64,000 nt of DNA, from positions 62,001-126,000 of the forward strand of contig BRXU01000020.1 of assembly GCA_030267565.1 (NCBI GenBank), in the 5' to 3' direction. This document shows positions 1-10,574 of the stretch, in pieces; positions within the stretch are counted from its first letter, which is position 1; each line of letters begins with the position of its first letter. The position numbers and the translations under genes are program-made. This DNA is from Pleodorina starrii. Lineage: Eukaryota; Chlorophyta; Chlorophyceae; Chlamydomonadales; Volvocaceae. A model generated the notes under the pieces. It made no database searches. It was not told the origin of the DNA and was given only the letters and a program-made list of their open reading frames with translations.

Positions 1-264
1 GCGTGATTCCATTGGGTGCTCCGCCCGTCACCGCCACCAGGAGCAGCCGCGGGAGCGGCAACCTCTCGCCCTGCCTCGTCTCTCCCAATGCTGCGCTGAT
101 GGGTGTCCCGCGTCCCGTGTGTGTGTGCCGCTGCCCTGCGGTTGCTACTGCGGTTGCGGTTGCGGCTTCAATCTAATCTCCCCGGCCTTGGCGCGGGAGC
201 TCCTTGTGGCGCGGTTGCGGTTGCGGCAATCTCCCTGTCTTGCCTTGCTGCTCTGTGCGCGCAG

Positions 265-3200
265 GAGATGCTGAGCGACGCCAACCCAATGGTGGTGGCG
301 AACGCGCTGGCGGCGCTGCAGGTGTGTGTCTCCGGGCCGGGTTGTTGTGTGTTCTGTGTGCGTGTGTGCGTGCGTGCGTGCGTGCGTGTGGAGGGGCTTC
401 ATTCGGTCGCAAACTCACCTCACCGCCAGTCACAGGATAGGCGCGGTTACACGCCTTGTCGTGAGGGCCCTGGGTGTAAACGAAACCCAGCCGCGCGCGC
501 CTATCTAGATCGGGCGGGTTTCGGGACCGCAGCGGACCGGGGGCCTCTGGGGCGGGTTTCGGCACCGCAGCGGACTGGGGGGGGCTTTGGGGCGGGTTTC
601 GGGACCACAGCGGACTGGGGGGGGGCTTTGGGGCGGGTTTCGGGACCACAGCGAACTGGGGAGGGGGGCTTTGGGGCGGGGCCTCCCAGCCTCCGAACCC
701 TTCGCTGGCCACAGCCGCGCCTGTCGGGCGGCGGGTGGGTGGCGCCATGCTGTGATGCTGACCTCTCCACGGCCGTCCCTCACCACCCCTCCTCCCGTCG
801 GGAACGCGGGATGTCGATCCCGCGATCGATCGAGCGCTTGCAGGAGATCCAGGAGCTTGCCGGCGGCGGCGGCAAGGACCTGCTTCAGATGACCACCCAG
901 ACGCTCAACAAGCTGCTGGCGGCGCTCAACGAATGCACGGAGTGGGGGCAGGTGGGGCGCTGTGTACAGGGAGGGCGCTGTGTACTTGTATCGCGGGGAG
1001 GAGGGAGGGGTGGGGGACCAGTGGTGGGTGCGTGTCTCACAGCAGGAAGAGGGCGGACACGTGAAGGCTGCCCTGCCGGAGGAGGGGCTCCTGGCGACAC
1101 ACACGCGGCTAAGGGGGGCCAAGCGGTGCTGGGGCCAACGGGGCCCCTGGCGGCGTTCTGACGAGGGCCCCGGAAAAACAAGGTGGCAGCAGGAAAGCAG
1201 CACACATCGGGAAGGGAGCGGCGCACGGAAGCAGGGGCCGGGCCGGGGCCCACGAATTGGGGAACGACAGCCCCCGGGGACGACGCGATGGAGCCGCTCG
1301 GGGCCTCACCCTTGTGTGTGGGGGTGGGGGGGGTGGGGTTGGGGCAGGGAGGCAAAGCAGGCGTCTGCAGGCCTGGCAAAGCCCGAGGCGACGTCGGTCG
1401 GCTTCCTCGGCTCTTTTATGGCTAGTGATAAGCCGTTGGCCTGAGGGCGCGCTCCAGGCGGCGGCTGTCTGCATCGAAGCCACGGCGACTCGCTCGGATT
1501 GATTGGCGGAAAAGCAGCAGCTCGAAAGCGGCGGGCTGACCGCCGCTGCAGCGGTGCGTCACACAAGTTCAGAGACGACGCCAGCGTCAGCCATGGCAGC
1601 ACCTGAAGGCGCATCAGCAGCGGCAACGCCGGCCGCAGCAGCAACGACAGTGGCAGCAACGCCGGCAGCAGCAACGCCTGCAGCAGCAACGCCGGCAGCG
1701 GCAGCAGAAGCGACAGTGGCAGCGGCAGCAGCAGCAGCAGCCCTGGCTGCGCCAGGTCGATGGCTCGCCCGTGGCGGCTGGCTCTGCTCGCATGGCGGGC
1801 TGGCTGCATCGATACCGGAGAACCGGACCCGCCGTGCCGGTGCTACGGGAGTGGCGCCCCTCGCTGGGCAATGGCACGCATGCGGCAGTCCGCAATGGCA
1901 CTACAGCCCTCAAATCAATCTCGCGTACCGGCGCTGCTCGGCCCGTCAATAGGCCGCCGGTTCCCGTCGTCGAGGCCGCAGTTCCTCATTCCGCCAACAC
2001 GCGGCTGGGGTCCGGTCCGGTCCGGGGATGCACCCGCACGGCCGTGCCAGCCGGCCGCTCCTCCCGGCCCGTCGCGACGCGGGTTGCCCGTCTTGGATGG
2101 CGCGAGGAAGCCGACCCAAAACAAGGGCCACGGGCCACGGGCCGTGCCCGGCTCGACGCGACGTAACAGCTTTGGGCATTCGGGGGGGGGGGGGTAGCAC
2201 AGCCTGGCCCAGAGGCGAGAAGCAGCGATGTCTTTCAGGAGCTCTTTCAGGGCCCCCCCCCGCCCCTTGTCCGCCCCCCCTTCCGCCCGCCCGCCCCCAC
2301 TCCCTGACCCGCCCCTTGTCGGAACTCCGCGCCTCGCGCTGGCTCTCTCCCTTCAAGCCCTTCGTCGACCCGTCGACCGTCGTCTGTCGTACCCGCTACG
2401 GTATCCTGCCCCCTTTCCCGCCCGCAGGTGTTTATCCTGGACTCGCTGGCCGCGTACGACACTCGCGACCCGCGGGACGCTGAGAAGATTGCTGAGCGCG
2501 TGCTGCCGCGGCTGCAGCACGTCAACTCAGCGGTGGTCCTTTCAGCGGTCAAGGTGGGCTTAGGTTGGGCTTAGGGAACCTGGGCTGGGCTGGGCACCTG
2601 GGCTGGGCGGGGCGGGGCTGGGCACCTGGGCTGGCCTGGGCTTAGGGAACCTGGGCTGGGAACCTGGCCTGGGCACCTGGGCTGGGCTGGGCTGGGCTGG
2701 CTTCGTGTGGGGTTTGCGGGGGGGTCCCCCCTGGGCAAGGGTTTGCGAAAGGGGGAGGGGTCTGGGCTAGTTCGATGTGTACCCCTGGAGCCCTGGGCTG
2801 CGTTTGCGGGGCCTTGAGGGGCTGGTTGGGCTGGCGGGGTCTTTTGGGGAAATTACCGTACGCCCTTTCCCCTGTGACGCGCTGTGACGCGCGCACCGCT
2901 TGAGCACCCACCGCTTGCGCGCATGGACCCCCCCCCGCAGGTCCGCAGTGACGCAATTTTTTATAAAGGAGCATATCACTCCCTGACCCCCCCCCCGGCG
3001 CAGGTGATCCTGCGCTGCATGGATGTCGTGGCGCTGGGCCCCGGCGGCGGCGAGGAGACGATCAAGGCGTGGAGCAAGAAGATGGCGCCGCCGCTGGTGA
3101 CGCTGTTGGCTTCGGAGCCGGAGGTACAGTACGTGGCGCTGCGCAACATCAACCTCATTGTGCAGCGCCGGCCGGCGATACTGGCGAACGAGGTCAAGGT

Positions 3201-6200
3201 GAGGGGATGAGGTCGCTAAGGGACAGGACGCGGAGGGCCGGAGGGAGGGAAAGGAGGGAAAGGGGGCGGGAGGGTGGAGCGTGCTGGCCATGTAAGAGGG
3301 AAGGGGGAAGGTCCACCGTCCACCCGCCCGCCCCGGTTTCCCTTGGTGGTTATCTTGGTGTGTGCCTGGTGGCGGCAACCAGTACCAACTCCGCATTGCA
3401 CTATTACCGGTACAACCCCCCGGCCAGGTCAACAACGTCCGCAGTGACCCATTGTTACCGTATATATATATATATATATATATATATCACTCCCTGACCC
3501 CCCCCCTCGCCCCGCCCGCCCCCCCCGCCCTGTCCCCCCGTGGGCCGTGCTGCCAGGTGTTTTTCTGCAAGTACAACGACCCGCTGTACGTCAAGATGGA
3601 GAAGCTGGAGATCATGATCCGTCTGGCGTCAGACAAGAACATCGACCAGGTGGCTGGCCGGGTTGGGGGGCGGGGGGCGGGGTAGGGTGAACGTAGGGGC
3701 GGGTGTTGTTAGAAAAAAGATACCGCAGCGAAGGGACGGAGACGGCGACAGCGAGCGGGGGGGTGGTAAGATGCAGGATTGGGTTGGGAGGCGGGGGTTA
3801 AACGGAAGGTAGCCCAAACATAAGCTGACATGGCTTAAGCTGACACGGAGGAGGGGGGGGCGCCCTTGAAGGGGTTTCGGAGCCGCGGAGCGAATGGCGG
3901 ATGTCGAAGCAGGGTCCGTGGGGGGTTTTCGTTCCCCGGTTTCGTTCTTGCATTACACTCTTCAACAACCCCCAACCCCCACCGCCCCGGCTCCGGCCTA
4001 TACGTGGATACGCCCACTCACCCCCGTTCCGGGTTCCGGGTCCGTTCGCTGACGCCGTCTCCGTCTCCGCTGCGGTATCTTCTTTTTACCCCCCGTTCTC
4101 CTGCCAGTCCCATGGTTCTATAAAGGAGCTCACTCCCCCACCCCCACCCCACCCCCACCCTGCGGCTGCCAGGTGTTGTTGGAGCTCAAGGAGTACGCCC
4201 AGGAGGTGGACGTGGACTTTGTGCGCAAGTAAGGACGTATGTGCCCGCCCCTCGTGTTCAGTACGTGCCCGCCGTGTTCAGTACGTGCCCGCCGTGTGTG
4301 CGCAACGGAATCCAACCCCAAACCGACCCCAAATCAAACCCAACCCTCACAGGTCGGTTCGCGCCATCGGTCGCTGCGCGGTTGCTCTGGAGCGGGCCAC
4401 CGAGCGCTGCATCAATGTGCTGCTGGAGCTGATACAGACCAAGGTGTCGTACGTGGTGCAGGAGGCCATCATCGTCATCAAGGTGGGCAGTCGGTGGCAG
4501 GCGGTGGGGGAGGAAGGGAGGGAGGATTTCACCGGGGGGGGGGGAGGGAGAGAGGGAGGAGTTCGGAGCTGGGGGAGGGAGAGAGGGAGGAGTTCACGCG
4601 GGGGAGGGAGAGAGGGAGAGAGAGAGAGAGCGTGCCGGACAGCATGGCAGGGTGGGAGAGGGTGAGGAGTTTGGAGCTGGAAAAAGGGGGTTAAGGAGGG
4701 AGTTTGTCTTTGCCGGGGGTGGTCGGAACGTAAGATGTGGAAGAAGTGAGCACAGCGGGGGCACAGGCGGGCGGGGGGAGGGAGAGAGTGCGTGCAGGGA
4801 GGAGTTGGTCAGAGGGGTGGGCGGGGGCGGGGTGGTTGGAAGGGGCGGGGCCGAGTGGTGGCGAGGGTGGTGCACGGGAAGGGACGATCACGCGGGAGAG
4901 GGAGAGAGGGAGCGTGCCGGACCGCATGTCGATTGTCGGATTGTCGGCAGCCGATCTGCTCCCTGGCGGCCGCGACGGCCTCGTCTTTCCATGAGGACGA
5001 GGATGAGGAGGTTGGCTCGTATCGAGTTACCGACCGTCGTCGTTTGGTGGCTTGCGTGCAGTTTGCGGAGCTTCGTTTTACACAAACGGGGGCCGCGGCC
5101 GTGGTGCCTCTCCAGGGGCCCCTCTCCAACTATGCCCTATCCTGCTATCCAGGGGCCCTCTCCAACTGTTGCCTTCTTTGCCTCCTTGTCTCCGCCTCCA
5201 CGGCACGCTGCGCCCCTGGCACCACCCTGGCTGTCTGCAGGACATTTTCCGGCGCTACCCCAACCAGTACGAGTCCATCATCGCCACGCTGTGCGACAAT
5301 CTGGACAGGTACACGACATGCCTGGGGTTATCCACGTATAGGCCGGAGCCCGGGGGCGGGGGTGACATGCCTGGGGGCGGTTTGCGAAAGAAATGGCGCC
5401 GCAGACCCGTGGGTCACCTAGCTACCGTCGGTCCGCTTGCCGCTGACCCGTGGGTCACCTAGCTACCGTAGGTCCGCTTGCTGCTGACCCGTGGGTCGCC
5501 TAGCTAGGTCCGCTTGCTGCTGACCCGTGGGTCACCTAGCTACCGTAGGTCCGCTTGCTGCTGACCCGTGGGTCGCCTAGCTAGGTCCGCTTGCTGCTGA
5601 CCCGTGGGTCACCTCTAGCTAGATCCGCTTGCCGCTGACCCGTGGGTCACCTCTAGCTAGGTCCGCCAGGCCAAGCAAACCAGGTTCCCAACACGCGCGC
5701 GGCCACGCTGCTCGACGGTGCGCCCACTTCCGCCGGCGACCACCCCCCGTCCCGTCTCCGCTGCGGTATCAGTTCTTACCCCCGTCCACAGTCGCGGTCG
5801 TTCCCCAGGTTGGCAGCTGACTCCGCCCCATCCGCCTCATCCCGCATCCCATCCCAACCCACCTCCCCTCCGCCCATCCCAACCCACCCGCCCGCCCGCT
5901 GGCTCCCTCTTCCGCAGCCTGGACGAGCCCGAGGCCAAGAGCAGCATGGTGTGGATCATCGGGGAGTATGCGGAGCGCATCGACAATGCGGATGAGCTGC
6001 TGGAGGCTTTTCTGGAGACGTTCCCCGAGGAGACGGCCATGGTGAGGGGGGTGGGTGGAGGTGTAATTAAAACGGCCCGGAACGAGGGGGGTGTATGGTG
6101 GGAGGGTGTATGGGAGAGTGGGAGAGAGAAAGAAAGAGAGTGTGTGTATGTAGGAGAAAAACCCTGAAACAATCCCTAAAACTCAAACCCGAGGAGACGG

Positions 6201-9200
6201 CCACACGTGGCCACGCTGTGGCCACCCCGCCCACACCCGCATGCCCACACCCGCACGCCCACACCCGCACGCCCAAGCCCCGTATGCCCACCCCCCGTAT
6301 GCCCACACCCCGCACACCCCGCCTCCCCCGCCTCCCCCCCCATAGGTCCAGCTTCAGCTGCTGACCGCCACCGTGAAGCTCTTTCTGAAGAAGCCCACGG
6401 AGAGCGCCCAGAAGATGATCTCCGCGGTGCTGTCCTGCGCCACCACCGAGACGGACAACCCCGACCTGCGCGACCGGGCCTACATCTACTGGCGACTGCT
6501 GTCCACGGACCCGGAGGTGGGGGGCCTGGGGGCTGGGAGGTGGGGGGGCTGTGGTGTGTTGTGGTGGGGTGTGGTTTCGGGGCTGCGGGCGGGAAGCCGG
6601 GGAAGGGGGATTTCGGCTCCTGGACGCCTGCCTTGCCCCCACGCCACAACGTTCACACCCACCATCCCCCTTTCCATTCACACATTCCTCTTCTCTCCCG
6701 CAACCCGCTTCTAAAAACCACCCGCCTACCCTCACCCCTTGTAGCAATGAGACGCATATCGCAACCCACACTACCAGTCACGCACCGCCCTCTGCCCCCG
6801 CGTATCTACCCTTCACGGCCTCCAGCCTATCTGTTGAAACCCCCTCCCGGCCCCGGCCTAAACGTGGATAACCCCCTCTCCCGGCTAACGCCGTCACCAT
6901 CCCTCCGCTGCGTTATCTTCCTTTTTTAACTCCTTCCGGCCCCCTCGTCCGTTCGCAAAGCCGTCTCCATCCCTCCGCTGCGTTATCTTCTTTTATACCC
7001 CTCCCGGCCCCATCGTCCGTTCGCTAACGCCGTCTCCATCCCTTCGCTGCGTTATCTTCTGATTAACCCCTCCCGGCCCGCTCCTCCCTTCCCAGGCCGC
7101 CAAGGATGTTGTCCTGGCTGAGAAGCCCGTCATCGCCGACGACTCGTCCACTCTGGACCCCTCCCTGCTGGAGCAACTGGTGTCCCGCCACCTGGCCACC
7201 GTGGCAGCAGTCTACCACCGCCCGCCCGAGACGTTTGTCAGCAGGCAGCGAATGGCGGTCACGCGGGCGGAGGAGCTGGGCAGCCGCAAGTTCGAGGTGG
7301 GTGGGTGAGGGGGGGCGGGGGCGGGGTTTGGGTGGTGTTGAAAGAGAAAGATAAAGCGCGGCGAGAAAACGGGCGGAGGCGGGGGGGGGAGGAGGCGCGG
7401 CGGCCCTGCAGGCAAAGCCCTAGTCGGCACACCGGACCATGGCTGTGCCCCCATGTTACGGCCGCGTGTTGCGCCGGCAACTGGGGGGTTGGAAGCCCCC
7501 ACCGCCCACCACTCCTACCCCCCACCACCCCAGCCGCTCCGACACCCACTCGATGACGATTGACGGGTCCGCAGCTTTTAGGAACCATAAGCTCCGGAAC
7601 CCGCCAGTCCCGTATCAATTCCCGTCTACCCGCCTCACCGTGGTCTGTGCGTGTGTGCGCCTCAGGAGGAGGACGGCGCCACGCCGGGGGCGCTGGTGTC
7701 GGATAACAACGCGGCGGCGGCGGCGGGCGCCGCGGCGGCGGCAGCCGCCAGCTCCATCGGCGACCTGCTCGACTTGTCGGACGCCTCGCCCGTGCCCGTG
7801 CCGCCGGCGGCGGCCGGCGGCGGCGGCGGCGCCGCCACGACGGCGCCGGCGGCGGCACGAGGCCTGGACGACCTGTTGGGTGGCCTGGACCTGGGTGCGT
7901 TTAATGCGCGATGCGTTTAATGCGCGATGTGTTAATGCGCGATGCGTTTAATGCGCGATGCGTTGATGCGCGATGTGTTAATGCGCGATGTGTTAATGCG
8001 CGATGCGTTGATGCAAGCGTTGATGCGCGATTCGAGGCCCGGGGCCCGTGGCCCGTGGGGTCGGCTTGGGGCAGGATAAGCGTGGTATTGGAATGGAATG
8101 GAATGGACGGGCTTGTGCCGGGGGTGGGGGGCGGGTGCAAGTTTGGGTCAGCTTTTGAGCACTTGTGGGTCCGAACGAGTGGAGTGGTTGAGGGTTCTCG
8201 GCTGTGATTCTGTGACTCCCTCCCTGCCTCACGCCATGTCAAGCCACGCCATGCCACGTCACCCCATGCCACGCCATGCCACGCCCTGCCCTGCAGGTCC
8301 CACCACCTCCCTGTTTTTGTGACTTCCTGCCTCATGCCACCCCATGCCACCCCATGCCACGCTAACCTGTGCCACGCCCTGCCCTGCCCCCCCTGCAGGT
8401 CCCACCACCACCACCAGCACCTCGATGCCCGCGGCGCCCGCCGGCTCCTCCGCGGACCCCTTCGCCGCCCTCTCCGCGCCCACCGGCGCCACCCCGGGGG
8501 CGCTGGGCATGTCTCCCGGGGCGCTGTCGCAGCTGCCCGTGCTGCTCGCCAACCCCGGCGGCGTGTCGGTGCAGGGGCGGCTGGTGCGGCAGGGGGCCCA
8601 GCCGGTGTACCAGCTGGCCCTCCGAAACGACACGGTGGGGAGGACGGGAGCGGGGTCTTAAGGAAATTAGCTGTCAGAAGAGGTAAAAAGCCGATCGGAG
8701 GAAGGGTGGAAAGCACGGGAGGGCGGTAGGGCGGAGGCGGGCGCCGGGTCTTCCCCCACTCGAGATATCAACCAAGTAAGGATCGCCCTCCCTGCTGCCG
8801 CTCGCCTCGCCCCGTGCACGTCCCTTGGTCCGCTGTCGCACCTCCCCCCCGCCCCCCCGCCCGCGCCCCACTCGCAGCCCGCGCCCGTGGACGGGCTCAT
8901 GATCCAGACCAACCGCAACAGCTTTGGCCTCAGCCCCGCGAGCCAGGTGGGTGGGTAAGAGGGTGGGTGGATGCGAACCGCGGGCCGCCGGGTCACCGGG
9001 CTCGAGGGGTGTATGGGTGTATGTTACGTGTATGCGACGTGTGGGGCTTTCAATACAAGGATGGGGCCAAGAGGAAGGAATGGGCCTTGAGCGCTTGAGC
9101 GAAGAGGTTGGGCCGCGCGGGGGGGGGGGGCATGTAAGGGTGCATTTGAACACTTGTTATCCATCGCCTTCGTTCCATCGCTGCGGTTTCGTCTTAATTA

Positions 9201-10574
9201 ATGCCCTGTCCTGGGCACCGCCCGACGGTGTATGTCTACGTATGTGTATGCGTCTTATGACGCGTGTGTATGACTTGCATGTGTGTGTGACTCTCTGCGC
9301 AGGTCCTGGTCCTGGCCACCCCCGGCGGTGCCGCCATCCCCCCCGGCGGCGTCACGGCGGTGCGGGTGCCGCTGCTGGTGGACCCCTCCAAGGTCACTCC
9401 GCCGCCCCTCAGCACCGCCCTGCAGGTGGCCCTGCGGACAAACCAGGTGCGTGCGTGCGGCCGACCGACAGACCGACTGACCGGACTGACTGACGCGACG
9501 CGACCGATCGATCGATTGCTGGATATGTCGCCACGTTAGGGTGCGACGACGATTAGAAGGCGAATCGGTTGTCACACCGGTCGCCACGTTTCGCGCTCTT
9601 GACTCGTGTGGCTGCCTCTCGCCTCCCCGCCTCGTCGCCCGCCTGCCCGGTCTCAGGTGGGGGTGCTGTACTTCAACGACACGGTGTCGCTGTCCGCACT
9701 GACGGAGGAGGGGGGGACCATGGAGGCCGCGGACTTCCTGGCGGCGTGGAAGGTGGGTGTGTGCATGGACGGGCGGGTGGGTTTAGGGCGGATGAGTGGA
9801 TGGGTGGCTGGATGGGTAGTCTGGGGAGGGTGGGTCGACGGTCGCGGGTCGCCCCGCTGCGGGTTTTGACATCCTCATCCCCCTGGCCCCTCCCCTCCCC
9901 GTTCCCCCGTTCCCCCCAGGCGCTCCCCCCCGAGGCCAGCGCCCGCCTGCCCCTGGCTGTGCCCTCTGCGGAGGTGGCCAAGCAGCGGCTGGCGGCGGCC
10001 AACCTGTTTGTACTGGCGCACCGCCAGGTACGTAGTAGGTGCAGGAGGAGGGGAGGGGAGGGGAGGGGAGGGGAGGGGAGGGGAGGGGAGGGGAGGGCAG
10101 GTTGCATCGCACATTTGCACTCGAGGATCGTTTTAGGGTTTTAGGGTTGGTTTTACCCGTGCTGCCGTCGTCCTCCCTGTACTGCGGCGGGAAGGACGAC
10201 ACCCCCCCACACACATACGCATACACACATGCACATACACACTCTTTACACACACTCTTTACACACATGCACATACACACTCTTTACACACACTCTTTAC
10301 ACACATGCACATACACACTCTTTACATACACACACCCGCACGCACACGCTCACGCACAAACGAATGAACTCGCCGCCCGCAGGTCCCCGCTACCGGCCAG
10401 GACGCCATCTACGCCACCTGCCGCATCAGCGCGGGCGGTGTGGGGCAACTGCTGTTGGAGCTCAAATTCGTGGCGGGCGCGGGCGGCGTGGACGTGAGCG
10501 TCAAGGCGGAGCGCCAGGACTGCGCACAGCTGGTGTTTGACGGGCTGCCGGCGGTGCTGCTGGGCGCGGCGTGA
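265..10574 (+). CDS. beta-adaptin, large subunit of AP-1/AP-2 clathrin adaptor (5' partial)
   Basis: Large beta subunit of a heterotetrameric clathrin adaptor, acting in vesicle budding at the trans-Golgi/endosome or plasma membrane. About 800 residues are visible in 15 exons: 265-321, 844-951, 2428-2553, 3004-3198, 3557-3649, 4173-4228, 4353-4482, 5241-5308, 5918-6041, 6346-6516, 7096-7296, 7666-7894, 8399-8634, 8878-8946, then 9303-9446, 9657-9752, 9920-10027 and 10383-10574; all splice phases agree. The trunk shows the family hallmarks [26 protein letters not shown] and [20 protein letters not shown]. The hinge (7666-8634) is rich in Ala, Pro and Thr and holds a clathrin-box-like LLDLSD. 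The appendage has [13 protein letters not shown] and [10 protein letters not shown] as in plant AP1/2 beta. The N-terminal part of the trunk lies before the window. Plants and algae share one beta type between AP-1 and AP-2, so the complex cannot be assigned. (Eighteen blocks are listed; some short hinge/ear blocks are separate exons.). Confidence 0.93.
539..690 (+). repeat. Tandem array in a beta-adaptin intron
   Basis: About four imperfect copies of a roughly 45-bp unit containing GGGGCGGGTTTCGGGACC followed by RCAGCGGACTGGGG. The ACCGCAGCGGA inside it matches the core of dispersed family A. Confidence 0.75.
2941..3000 (+). repeat. Dispersed family B copy abutting a 3' splice site
   Basis: Reads GTCCGCAGTGACGCA, then TATAAAGGAGCATATCACTC, CCTGACC and a run of C, and ends at the CAG acceptor of exon 3004. 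CTGAC is a plausible branch point. Other copies: 3437-3508, 14653-14706, 37376-37405, 38537-38573; reverse 59546-59580. Confidence 0.75.
3437..3508 (+). repeat. Family B copy interrupted by a TA microsatellite
   Basis: Begins GTCCGCAGTGACCCATT, continues with a TA run at 3461-3487, and ends TCACTCCCTGACC plus poly-C. The acceptor lies 48 nt downstream. Confidence 0.7.
3711..3757 (-). repeat. Family A copy, reverse orientation, near a 5' splice site
   Basis: GATACCGCAGCG core followed by GGAGACGGCGACAGCGAGCG; it pairs with the forward copy at 4039-4090 in the same intron. Confidence 0.75.
4039..4090 (+). repeat. Family A copy, forward orientation, near a 3' splice site
   Basis: GGTCCGTTCGCTGACGCCG, TCTCC, then CGCTGCGGTATCTTCTTT and TTACC: the best plus-strand example of the family consensus. 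Confidence 0.8.
5404..5668 (+). repeat. Tandem minisatellite built on the palindrome GACCCGTGGGTC
   Basis: Seven contiguous copies of a 36-41 bp unit: GACCCGTGGGTC, then CACCTAGCTA, a variable CCGTA, then GGTCCGCTTGCTGCT. It lies inside a beta-adaptin intron. Confidence 0.9.
6882..7070 (+). repeat. Tandem trimer of family A upstream of a 3' splice site
   Basis: Three head-to-tail copies with a period of about 60-64 bp, each with CCGTC, CCATCCCT, and CGCTGCGTTATCTTC. The acceptor of exon 7096 follows 25 nt later. Confidence 0.85.
7895..8035 (+). repeat. 15/16-bp tandem array (ATGCGCGATGCGTTTA)
   Basis: About nine copies starting at the 5' splice site of the intron after the beta-adaptin hinge exon; unit length varies by the TTTA/TTA/TTG ending. 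Confidence 0.85.
10048..10098 (+). repeat. GGGGA pentamer array
   Basis: About ten perfect AGGGG units in the intron after the exon ending 10027. Confidence 0.9.
10199..10345 (+). repeat. ACAC-rich array with CTCTTTACACACA units
   Basis: Alternating ACACACTCTTTACACA and CATGCACATACACA units in the last beta-adaptin intron, upstream of the acceptor. Confidence 0.8.

Noticed and set aside
5404..5668. Possible CRISPR array (repeated GACCCGTGGGTC)
   Set aside because: Units are contiguous tandem repeats without unique spacers, inside a eukaryotic intron.
10199..10345. AC-rich repeat as a possible regulatory element
   Set aside because: Ordinary microsatellite slippage in an intron; nothing beyond composition.
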